Both the position numbers and the translations under genes were made by a program. Under the pieces are notes generated by a model that was not told the DNA's origin, did no database searches, and saw only the letters and a program-made list of their open reading frames with translations. A stretch of DNA of 64,000 nucleotides from Marsupella aquatica. Taxonomy: Eukaryota > Marchantiophyta. The stretch lies in assembly GCA_973895155.1 (NCBI GenBank), contig OZ316891.1:25544001-25608000 (forward strand), given 5' to 3'. This document shows positions 37,444 to 47,153 of this stretch, one piece after another (the first letter of the stretch is position 1; every line of letters starts with the position of its first letter).

Positions 37444-38777
37444 GTAAGTTTTTTGGCGTTTGACGTTGTTCATTTCATATTTGCTTGCTCGTCGCAATGG
37501 TTGACAATAGAGGGATACAAGTCAGCGGCCTCACCAATATGTATGCATGTCGGCTGACCTCGCTGACATTCATAGTGTCTGGCCTCCTCTACAAGCGAGG
37601 GCAAGTCCTAACTTGAGATGCATGTTGGCGGACCTTGCCAAGATTCATTCCTCTACATGCAACTCAGGAAGAGTCATCTTGGCGGGCCTCTCCAAGATCC
37701 ATCTGAGGAAGAGTGATCTCGGCTGGCCTCTCCAAGATCCGTCTCAGGAAGAGTTAATCTCGGCTGGCCTCTCTGAGATCCGTCTCAGGAATAGTCATCT
37801 CGGCTGGCCTCTCCGAGATCCGTCTCAGGAAGAGTGATCTTGGCTGGCCTATCCAAGATCCGTTGCAGGAAGAGTCAATCTCGGCTGGCCTCTCTGAGAT
37901 CCATCTCCGGAATAGTCATCTCGGTTGGCCTCTCCGAGATCCATCTCAGGAAGAGTGATCTCGGCTGGCCTCTCCAAGATCCGTCTTAGGAAGATTCAAT
38001 CTTGGCTGGCCTCTCTAAGATCCGTCTCAGGAATAGTCATCTCGGCTGGCCTCTCTGAGATCCGTCTCAGGAATAGTCATCTCGGCTGGCCTCTACGAGA
38101 TCCGTCTCAAGAAGAGTGATCTCGGCTGGCCTCTCCGAGATCCGTGTACCAAAGAGTCATCTCGGCTAGCCTCTCCGAGATCCGTGTACTGAAGAGTCAT
38201 CTCGGCTGGCGTCTCCAAGATCTGTCTCAGGAATAGTCAATCTCGGCTGGCCTCTCTGAGATCCGTCTCAGGAATAGTCATCTCGGCTGGCCTCTACGAG
38301 ATCCGTCTCAGGAAGAGTGATCTCGGCTGGCCTCTCCGAGATCCGTGTACCAAAGAGTCATCTCGGCTAGCCTCTCCGAGATCCGTGTACTGAAGAGTCA
38401 TCTCGGCTGGCGTCTCCAAGATCTGTCTCAGGAATAGTCAATCTCGGCTGGCCTCTCTGAGATCCGTCTCAGGAATAGTCATCTCGGCTGACCTCTACGA
38501 GATCCGTCTCAGGAAGAGTGATCTCGGCTGGCCTCTTCGAGATCCGTGTACCGAAGAGTCATCTCGGCTAGCCTCTCCGAGATCCGTGTACCGAAGAGTC
38601 ATCTCGGCTGGCGTCTCCAAGATTTGTCTCAGGAATAGTCAATCTCGGCTGGCCTCTCTAAGATCCGTCTCAAGAATAGTCATCTTGGCTGGCCTCTACG
38701 AGATCCATCTCAGGAAGAGTGATCTCGGCTGGCCTCTCCGAGATCCGTCAATCCATGTCGACTACCTTCCCCGACAG
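37444..38777 (+). repeat. Intron 4 filled by a 40-bp minisatellite
   Basis: The 1,334-bp intron (T|GTAAGT to CCGACAG|AT, phase 1 on both sides) contains about 26 copies of a 40-41-bp unit centred on CTCGGCTGGCCTCTCCGAGATCC-like sequence from about 37670 to 38750. Five-unit blocks repeat at 38144, 38345 and 38546, a 201-bp higher-order repeat. Confidence 0.9.
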
Positions 38778-39967
38778 ATGCCTTCTTGTTTACGTCTATT
38801 TTGGGCGCAATACATTATTTGATTGAATTTAAGTATAACTTAGTAGCAGTTCCCGACAGGACTATCGAGTCAGCTATAGCGGAATGGGACAGCCAGGACA
38901 GACGGCTTGTCAAGCTCGCGTGGGAGGAAGCTTTGGCATATTTCTCGCCGGAGAAGTTAACCCTTCCGTGCTACGCTGCTGATACCTATCATGAAGAAAT
39001 AGTGCCTCGCTGTGTACAAGAGAGAAAAAGGAAAACTCTCAAATTTGTCGATGATAGGGCAAAAGAAGCTCAATCGGATGAGAGTAGCTCGGTAGGAAGT
39101 GACAGTCTCCAAACTCACCATGTAAGTATAAGATTATCAAGCTCCAGTTCCGAAGAGTAATGTTTGAATGAATTTACCTTCATTGCAGCTCAGGAGAGAC
39201 CTGAGCAACCAGTGAATGAGGGGCTGACTCCCCGGGCAGGAGTGAAAGAGGTGGGGCTTGAAAACAAATGAGTGCCCGCACAACAGCAACCATCCAAATT
39301 TTTGGCGATAGTGAAGAAGGCATTGGACCCCAAGGCGGACCAAAAAGAGGTCATAGTGACAATCGAGGACGTGCACTTGACGAGGGCACATTTAAAATGC
39401 TTGAGGCCAAAAAAATGGATCACTTGCGACGTCATCAATGCTTACATTGCTTTACTGGAACAAAGAGCACAAACCCTTCATAAACCCAAGGCCATGTTAT
39501 TGCCAACACATTTTTACCAAGTGATGACATCTCCGGAATATAACTTCAACGCAGCGTTGGCATATTGGCGGGGCATTCAAATGTGGGAGCACGAGTACAT
39601 TTTAATCCTCGTCTACTGGCCAAAACACTGGGTACTAGTTGTGGTTGATACTGCCTTGCGGCAACTGCATTTACTTGATCCGCTTGTGCCCGAAGCACAT
39701 GATGGCACAAAAGTGTTCAAAGTAGCTCAGTTTCTTTCGGACCTCTCCATCTTGCGGGGTCGTACCTTGTTATGTCCATTAGAATGGCCACGCATTTACC
39801 GAGATAACATTCCAGGTCAAGGGGATGATTACAATTGTGGTGTATATATCATTAACTACATGGAGCGTATTTCTGGAGGCGGCGTACTGAACTTTGACCC
39901 TGCACTTATAGACATCATGCGGCAAAAGATTGTTGTGGACCTTGTCTGCCAGACAATTACCCTGTAG

Positions 39968-40347
39968 AGAGGATGGAAGATGGAGACGCAGCCTAGTGGA
40001 ATTTAGTTCAGAAAATTGAGATAGACAACATCGTTGTAAAGTACAAAGTTTAATAAAAAGTGTGTCATCCAAACGTTCTTAATGTGGCTCCTATTTGATA
40101 TGCTATCTTGTACACGTTGCTGGGTATGTTTTCATCTTGGCGAGCTCAGCCGAGATGGAACAACACTCCAAGGATATCTCAGAGAGGGCGCCAAGATGGT
40201 CAGAGAGGCAGCCGACATTACTAATTGTCCGAACCAAAACAATGTCGGAGTGGACTCCGACATAGGGTTTGACTGTGGGTGTGAATTAAGTCCATGTCGG
40301 CGGCGTCGCTGAGTTTCGGGCATAGACTGATATCAGTGACTGATGAA
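39968..40347. other. Right subterminal region of the 19-kb element
   Basis: This is the 3' flank of the ULP1-encoding gene. A possible poly(A) signal AATAAA lies near 40051. Motif copies lie near 40133-40160, 40240-40260 and 40297-40315 before the terminal repeat. Confidence 0.6.
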
Positions 40348-40366
40348 AGTCACTGATAACTGATGA
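40348..40366 (-). repeat. Right terminal inverted repeat of the 19-kb element
   Basis: This is the exact reverse complement of 21324-21342. A local inverted repeat (ATCAGTGACT, AGTCACTGAT) and ACTGATATCAGT at 40326-40337 lie just inside. Confidence 0.8.
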
Positions 40367-40636
40367 AGTTGTGTACCTCGGACGTAGATTGTGTTACCGT
40401 GTCTTAAACGATGTAAACGTTTATTTAACCATTCTTCTGATGACGTTCAAAGTTTCAATCAACGTTACTCACAAAACACATTACAAATATAAATTGCCTG
40501 GGAGGGACTTTTTATTCATGCGCTCAGAAACATACAACGTGCACATAAGGCATGAGTCTGACTCCAGTCTAAACTGATTCCAATCCTAGGCAAATGATGC
40601 TCCTCCGTCTCCAACTGACCTTGGCACTAGTGTAGC

Positions 40637-41197
40637 TTAAGGGGTCCCTTCACCAGACCAGTAGTACTCCTCATCTGCCTTCCTCTTTTTGTACAAATCA
40701 TGCCTATTGCTGGCGTTCCATTTCTTGCGGACCACTGCTTCACCAACCTTCAGGCTTTCAGCCTCAATCTCAGCTGCACAGCTTTCCTTGTAGTCATACA
40801 TCACAATATCAAGTTCAGTCGGTGACAACTAACATTTAGCCAACTTTGGTGGACAAGCCTCACCATCATCATCCTTGGGCGTATCGTCCAGCATCAAATC
40901 GTCCCCTAGATGCAACAAAAACTCTTCTGGGTCCAACTCCTTATTGCCCAGAATGGAGTACTGTACCCAACAAATCGAGATGAAATGCACGGACTCTGCA
41001 AAGTGCTCGATCAATCCAGGATAGTCACTGAAGTGCTCTGTGACTTGTTTCCAGGTATTGGCAAGCAAGTATTCCGTCTTTGAGTTACAAAACTTGTCTA
41101 TCACACCTCCACGACAAAAAAAGCCACGAACAGTCTTGTCTTCTTCACCTAGCAGAAGAAAACAACAGTGGACATCCTTGAATATCTTACGCACCAT
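40637..41197 (-). pseudogene. Unrecognised small protein gene with an in-frame TAG
   Basis: The frame opens at ATG 41197 (MVRKIFKDVH) and gives 122 residues to a TAG at 40829-40831. The same frame then continues open to 40637 (LSPTELDIVMYDY, VVRKKWNASNRHDLYKKRKADEEYYW). The two halves look like one protein of about 186 residues with an acidic middle and a basic C-terminus. The TAG could also be a true stop. I do not recognise the family. It lies just outside the right end of the 19-kb element. Confidence 0.55.
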
Positions 41198-42542
41198 AGC
41201 TGAAGACTTTCAATCTCACTCTACAAATTCTGTGCACTATCGTACCGGTAGGACATCTGAAATCATGAATGACCTGTGCAGTGAGGTCCCAGTAGCCTTG
41301 CCCCAAAAACTCCCGCAAAAAACCTTACGCATGCCAATTGGATTCCATTAACGTCGTTGCCCACATTGGTCATATAAATCTAACATCGCCCAACATCCAT
41401 TATACGTCGTCATAGCATAGTATCCGTTATAGCCACGTCTGAAACGACGTACATCTATACGTCGACCCAACCCTATTCTGCTACACCGTCTGGGATGACG
41501 ACTACATGTTTGCCTCGTTATAAAAGACGTTAATAGCCCTATTGGGAGATACGTTAAATTAAAGACCCTCTAGACGACGTAAAATGGGAAGGAAAGTCAA
41601 ATGGGTAAACCCATTTTGGGTTACGACGTAGAGGGAGATGTACTGGGGAGTAACGCCGTGTCACATGACGCGAAAGGAAGTCATGATGTAGTGAAATGTA
41701 GTTGTGATATTGGGGTCTATATGTATATATTCATTTTAGGGGCTTGAGTACCCTTTTTGGCCATGCATGGGTTCAAATTAGATCTATGTTGCATGGTTTT
41801 TTCAATAAGCTCCAAAATGCCTCCAAAACACCCCTACACCTAACCCTAACCCTCACCCTAACCCTAACCCACTAAATATGCTAATAAGCGTGGCATCCCC
41901 GCTTCCCAAAGCACTCTTTCCGATGCCATTCTGATACTTAAATCATCCCACTCCATCCAACCAAAACCACGACCTTCCGATGCACTTTGTATTGGACTTC
42001 CCCATTCCAGAACATTCGGATCTTCCGAATCTTACCGCATTGGAACTTGCAAAACTACTAATATTGGATATTTCGATGTCTTAACAAACGGACAATAATC
42101 GGACACAAATTAAACAGAATGGGCGACAAAGTAGTGGTCCGACACTTCCGGCATCGGATAGTAAAATATCCGATATTTAAGATTATGGATGGTCTGATGA
42201 AGGTAATATCGGTGTTTCTGATACTTGTCCGATGGTCTATATCCGATGTGCAGAAAATGGCATGTTCTGATGTTGTAGTAATCGGAAGTTCCAAAAATCT
42301 GGCTGCAAGTTGCCGAAGGATTTCGATACTTTCATTGTCGGAAAAGGGCGATAAAATGTACTAGTGAGAGTTGGCCACAAAAGATGTAATTAGTAGTGAG
42401 CTATATGATTGGATTTAAATAACTGTCTATACTTCTGAACTTCTCATCAGAGTCCTTCATTTGCCTACCCTTTTTTTATGCGCAAAAATTTGCCTTCTCC
42501 AATGTCTTTGAGAATCATTGATATCCTTTTCCTTCCTCTTGT
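41198..42542. other. Spacer with ACGTCGT-rich and CCGAT-rich segments
   Basis: I see no gene. Between 41350 and 41690 at least seven ACGTCGT/ACGACGT sequences occur. At 41837-41870 there is a short telomere-like run (CCCTAA repeats, with one CCCTCA variant). From 41900 to 42350, CCGAT/ATCGG words recur, including the hairpin ATCGGATA...TATCCGAT at 42153-42174. These could be remains of small inverted-repeat elements. Confidence 0.5.
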
Positions 42543-42782
42543 TTATCTGCAACAGCTTTTAAGTACATTGCCACTAAAGATCTTTGGATTTACAATCCTG
42601 CCACTTTTTTTTGTGTTTACAAAAATGCCACGGTTTCCGTATATAGCTCCCCTAGTTACCTTGGTAAACTTATCGTCCATATACAAAACCGTGGCATTTT
42701 TATAAATACAAAAAAAAACAGTGGCAGTATTGTCAATTAGCATATCTTTAGTGGCAAACTACTTAAAAGCTGTTATCTGCAA
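42543..42782. mobile_element. MITE with 10-bp target duplication
   Basis: The element 42553-42772 (220 bp) begins CAGCTTTTAAGTA and ends TACTTAAAAGCTG. Its arms of roughly 80-95 bp pair imperfectly, including GCCACTAAAGAT / ATCTTTAGTGGC and AAATGCCACGGTTT / AAACCGTGGCATTT. It is flanked by the 10-bp direct repeat TTATCTGCAA (42543-42552, 42773-42782). Target duplications of 9-11 bp and long inverted arms fit a Mutator-type MITE. Confidence 0.88.
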
Positions 42783-42881
42783 ATAACACTTCAAGTACAG
42801 ATTACAATCTAAACTAGATGCTATTAAAACATTTTGTGGAACCATGGAAGGCTAAAACAACAGTTCAAGTACAGATTAGAA
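42783..42881. repeat. 74-bp repeat array, left half (split by the CACTA insertion)
   Basis: One full and one partial copy of a 74-bp unit (landmarks TAGATGCTATTAAAAC, GTGGAACCATGGAAGGCTA, CAAGTACAGATTAGAA) end exactly at the CACTA border. The array resumes at 61419. Confidence 0.88.
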
Positions 42882-44097
42882 CACTAGAAGGAAATTGGAA
42901 TTTTATCACTACCTAATTCACTTGTTTCAGAGTAATAACGGGCAATTTATAACTCAATGGTTTGAGTGCACTAATGTTAGTCGCTTTAGACAACTAGTGG
43001 TATTGAGCATAAAGTCATTTATAACAAGAACTCAAAACGTATGAGTGTTTTATGTCACCGTCACTTTCAAACCCAACCGTCTTAAATAACTAGAAAAATA
43101 ATAGTTGTTTAAATTTTGCCCAAAACAACTACTATTGTGAAATTTTTTAACAAATGATACCTAGACATGTGGCGATCTCCACAATCCTTGGGGATGACAT
43201 TTGTCAAAAGTCAATTGTGGTCAATGCACCTTGAACCTTAAACAACTTATTTCATGACTAGCATTCAAGTATAAATTATATAGCCCTTGCCAATATATGA
43301 CTAGATTTTGAGTGTGAAAGATACTTTGTGTCACACATTTAATACTAGTTATATGACTAGAATTGAAGTCATAACCAAAACACCTTTTAGACTTGTCCTA
43401 TCACTAAATTTGAAGTGATAACATGAAATATTTTGATATACTTACTACATGTTATATAACTAAGTTTGATGTAGTAAAGATATATTATTTTGCAATTTAA
43501 GTACTTGTTATATATCTCAAATTGAAGTAGTAATTGTAGAGCTTTTGTTATTTGTTATATGACCCTATCTATAGAAGTATCATTCAATACATTATTACTT
43601 GCTATATGACTACATCTTAAATATTATAGATTGCTATTCTACAACTTTAAAATGGGTGACAAACATCATATCAATGACAACTATAGTCATAGTAGTATGA
43701 CCATAGTCTAGTATCACTGCAATTATAATGATTTGGGTGTATTATAGAACTTGAATGATAGTACATTGAAGTGTATTGATCAGTAGATTTGGGTGTATTA
43801 TAGAACTTGAATGAAAGTACATTGGAGTGTATTGATCACTAGATTTAGAGTCATTAGTTTTAGAGTTCTAAACCCTAAAATGTAAGCACTCACAATAACA
43901 AAAATCTCACATGATTGTCTCATATACAAAATCAGCAAACTCATATAAATCATCATTTCAAACATCAACAAAATTCCAGAGTAATCCACATCTGGGAATC
44001 CAAAAACTGAGAGTTATAGTTGCACAATAGTATCCATGCTACCTATAGGAACCCATATACTTCTTCAATCACATGGATTCTCTATTGCAAGCACTAC
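42882..44097. repeat. Left subterminal region of the CACTA element
   Basis: No gene is seen. Short AT-rich words of the type TTATATGACTA / GAAGTAGTAA recur every 60-70 bp between about 43240 and 43640, as expected for CACTA subterminal transposase-binding repeats. A 56-bp tandem duplication follows (43730-43785 and 43786-43841). Confidence 0.65.
43730..43841. repeat. 56-bp tandem duplication
   Basis: Two copies starting GATTTGGGTGTATTATAGAA differ at about four positions. Confidence 0.9.
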
Positions 44098-47079
44098 TCA
44101 ATTATCAAATCCTACTTCCTCATTAACTTCAAATGAGTGCCCCTTCACATGTTTGAGGGCTACCAAGCCTTCTGGGTGCTTTTCTTGGAGAGGTGCATCT
44201 CCATTCAAAATAGAAACAGCTTTGACAATCAAGAAGCCAATAGGAACTGGGTTGTCATAATATCGATCAACTCCACATACTCCATCAATTTTTGCAATAG
44301 CAATCACCTGCTGATCCACCGGTGACTTCAATTTCACCATGTCTCCTACTTTAAACTGTTTTGCACACATCAACAAGATAACACAGTCATTTCATTAGAC
44401 TCATACAATCATTTCATTAGGCTTGTTAATGACAAGTTACAGCAAATAAATGAATAAGACATGTATTGAAAGCAATAATTCGCTTTTGCTCGCCTTCAAG
44501 ACAAAGGTGAAGGTACCAACTTTGGAAACTCTGCAAGCATGGCTTCTTCAGATGACTTTGTACAAACAGCTTCAGGTGTCACAACTTCAGTTATCTTCTG
44601 CAAAACAGATTAGGGTGAGACAACTTACATAAGCATGCCCTACTAGGTTCACATTACAAATTCATGGGATAATGAACACATTAATAATCACCACTTACTT
44701 TGCCTGCTTGATCATGCTGCGCAGGCGAACTGTATACCACCTCTGTTTCTTCATTGATCTCTTGTTTCACAATCACTGGGTCGACAACATTGTATTCCGC
44801 ATCAGCATTGACATCAATCCCCTGATCATCTTCAACTGCCCATAAACATTTCAAGACATTAGAAAACATTCACTAATCCAAGTCATGCATGCATTACACT
44901 ACTTTAATTGTCCTCTATAAAGAACATACCTTCTTTGGTCAAGTCCACCAAAAAGTCTAGTTTCACAGCTGAAGTACTACGGCCTGAATGACTTTTCAGG
45001 CCCGATTGACTTTTCATAACTGAACTCATTTGTGAGGGCATTGAAGACGGTCCTGGCCCAACTGGGACAGTTCTGATTTCTTCCACATCTTCACTATGGT
45101 TCTGTTTTGCCAAAACTGTTACTATTTTGTCAAACCCAACACTCATCCCAGTACTTATCCCAATATTTATTGCATCCACAATTTTAGTCAACATAAGATA
45201 ACCATCGTCTTCCATCGTAGCCTTGGAAATTGGTGTCTACAACCATTGACCAATCATACAAAAGTTAGTGGATATCACATAGCTTTCACTGGCAATTTGG
45301 AAATCACAAATTGGGCTTGTGAACTATACTCACAATTGACTTTCTACCTCTCCGATGAGATGGTGTGGCCTGTCCTATGACAGATCTCACACTTGATGGA
45401 TTAATTCTATCATCTCTGGAACGTAGCTCTGACAGAGGTGGACTTTCCCCTATTTTTCTCTTCTGAACAATGAAACCAAATAAAACATATCAGAATGAAA
45501 CTTCTTGCTTCTTTGCATACCAATTGCTAAAACAGAGGAAGACACATGTTGTAAGCCTACTTGTTGTTTACAAACATTCATAATAACTATAAATGAATCT
45601 TGTATACTTACAAAGTCAGACTCCTTCCCACGGTAGCCACCTCGTCCAACCCTTGATGGGTTAATGACTTTAGATCTTGCATACTTCATCTTGTCAATGC
45701 TAGACATCCCTTCTGGAGACAGCCACCACTCACACAATGCCTTCCAATGTTCAGGTTTCATATTCTCAGGGGGCTTCTTGTCCAGGCGTCTCCCACCTTC
45801 CTGAAAATGTTTGTGGAGTCTTGCTCGCTGTGCTTTCATTACTGGTGAACAATGAGACCTAAACTTCTTCATTGACAGAGTCCCCTATAGATAGTCCCAA
45901 TCATTCTCCAACACAGCATAAATATGAAGAAGAACCCCTGAGTCTTGCTTCTTAATCTCACGGATAGAAGGATTCAGTTTACCCATACACACAGCACGAA
46001 GATCATCTCCCCAACGTGCCCAATATGGATCACTAGGATCAACATCATTGTTCCAAATCTGCACACAATGCATCATAAGAAAACAATAACAGAGGACAAA
46101 CAATAAATCACAAACATGATCTTTCACAAGCAACATACAGTGATTGCAGCTTTCTTCATGCCCAACTTGCGACGCACGCTTGTGTTCTCTTCCCATTGCT
46201 TCTTTGCAGCACGAGATGATTATCGTACATATGTCTATTTTGATCTTTCTGTGACAATTCCATCATCCGGATCACGAGTAGATGCTTTTGGCAAGGGTGT
46301 CACTACCACAACCAACCAAAGAGATCCTGTTAGCAAGTCAAACATTAATGTAACTAGTGACAGTCAATCTGCAATTATGAGAATCTCTGAACTCGGGAAT
46401 CACTTGGCAAGTCAAAAACAAGCTCATGGCAAATGAGGTAATGAATAATTACTTACATAAACTCACTTCTTTTGTCCTAGGATCCATATAATATTTAGCT
46501 CTTGACTGTCGGGGAGCCTGTGGATGACACTGTGCACATTCAAATAATTAGTAACACTAGCACCACATCAAAATATACAGAAATTGGACAATTAATGCAA
46601 TTAGCTTCAATTGAAGTGAGTCTTCTCCTACCTTACGTGGCTCTTCAACACCATCTGATTCAACGCCATCACTTAAACCTGCCCCATAGTTTGTGTCAGC
46701 TGACTGTTCAGACCCATCACTCCCACTGTTGTCACTCTCCATGATTTTCTCCAAGTGCCTGCCAAGTAATTGTGAACTCCTACGCTTTGCTTTAGATGGC
46801 TGATTCTGTTCAGTCTTCTTTGACAACTTAGATAGACGCTTATATGCACCTTGCCTCTCCCTATAAACTGCAATCACCCTGACAATGTCATGAGTGTGAA
46901 CCATTAGTAATAAAGTCAAGGCATAAATTGAAAACTATATAGGGATAGAGTACATACTTTAAATCACTTGCAGTAGTTCCTGCGAACTGGTCAAGTATAG
47001 CTTTGTTGGCTGCTATGTTCCTATTCCTCTGTGCCTCATAGGCATTCTCAAAACCTTTCACCCCAGACCAATCATGCAT
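44098..47079 (-). pseudogene. Tnp1-like / Transposase_24 gene of the CACTA element
   Basis: Several minus-strand exons: start region near 47079 (MHDWSGVKGFENAYEAQ, donor GTATGTAC near 46960), 46880-46620, about 46196-45885, 45872-45450, 45215-44904, 44869-44681 and 44376-44098. The 45.5-45.9-kb exon has the plant Ptta/En/Spm pattern (HWKALCEWW, SIDKMKYARSK, GRGGYRGK). The last exon resembles the C-terminal domain of such proteins (VIAIAKIDGVCG, VPIGFLIVKAV, HSFEVNEEV). In En/Spm elements this gene makes a second DNA-binding protein that acts with Tnp2 at the subterminal repeats. I did not check every junction, so gene or pseudogene is open. Confidence 0.6.
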
Positions 47080-47153
47080 TTCAATTCAAAACTGCATAAA
47101 AAAACACTATCACCAAAGAGCAATCAGTACTTCCTGCCCCAAGAGGCACATTC

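Larger units (their letters stand above)
33380..39967 (+). pseudogene. ParB-like / methylase-like / ULP1 fusion gene, six exons, five in-frame stops
   Basis: Exons 33380-34089, 34209-35539, 35817-36895, 36999-37443, 38778-39121 and 39194-39967 join in phase at GT-AG sites (1,561 codons). ParB/Srx-like fold about residues 90-230, with DGNHR at 188-192. Residues about 680-930 are acidic and Pro-rich. About 930-1180 resembles an N4/N6-methylase (GLFAIVHSG, FFIWNDTP, then PGATILTFNAQFGAIFKAG), but neither a DPPY-type nor an FxGxG motif is present, so it is probably inactive. ULP1/C48 catalytic residues are H1448, D1465, Q1512 and C1518 (DDYNCGVYIINYM). In-frame stops: TGA 33437, TAG 33611, TGA 34432, TGA 36725, TGA 39269; no frame change. 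It may instead be two or three genes. Confidence 0.7.
21324..40366. mobile_element. 19-kb element with SWIM/MULE-type transposase and ParB-methylase-ULP1 gene
   Basis: The ends share a 19-bp inverted repeat (TCATCAGTTATCAGTGACT at 21324-21342, reverse complement at 40348-40366). Just inside both ends is the palindrome ACTGATATCAGT (21347-21358 and 40326-40337). Inside are two F-box-like genes, a SWIM transposase gene, a divergent ParB/methylase-like/ULP1 gene, several satellites and a dispersed palindromic motif that I see nowhere else in the window. ULP1 proteases and SWIM fingers are known in large Mutator-like and related elements. I could not find a target-site duplication, so the exact boundaries are provisional. 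Confidence 0.75.

Noticed and set aside
37670-38750. Regular 40-bp repeats resembling a CRISPR array
   Set aside because: The units are continuous tandem repeats without unique spacers, they vary gradually, and they lie in a eukaryotic intron.
37547-38822. Open frames through the 40-bp minisatellite giving repeated RDPSQEE-type peptides
   Set aside because: The frame is open only because of the repeat, it is interrupted often, and flanking exons splice across it in phase.
33437-39271. Reassigned stop codons or nuclear stop editing in the ParB/ULP1 gene
   Set aside because: Other genes here end normally at TGA, TAG and TAA, and internal repeats show a CGA to TGA mutation. U-to-C editing is known in plant organelles, not for nuclear genes.
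41837-41870. Chromosome end or telomere
   Set aside because: It is only about 34 bp of mixed CCCTAA-type words, embedded in ordinary sequence on both sides.
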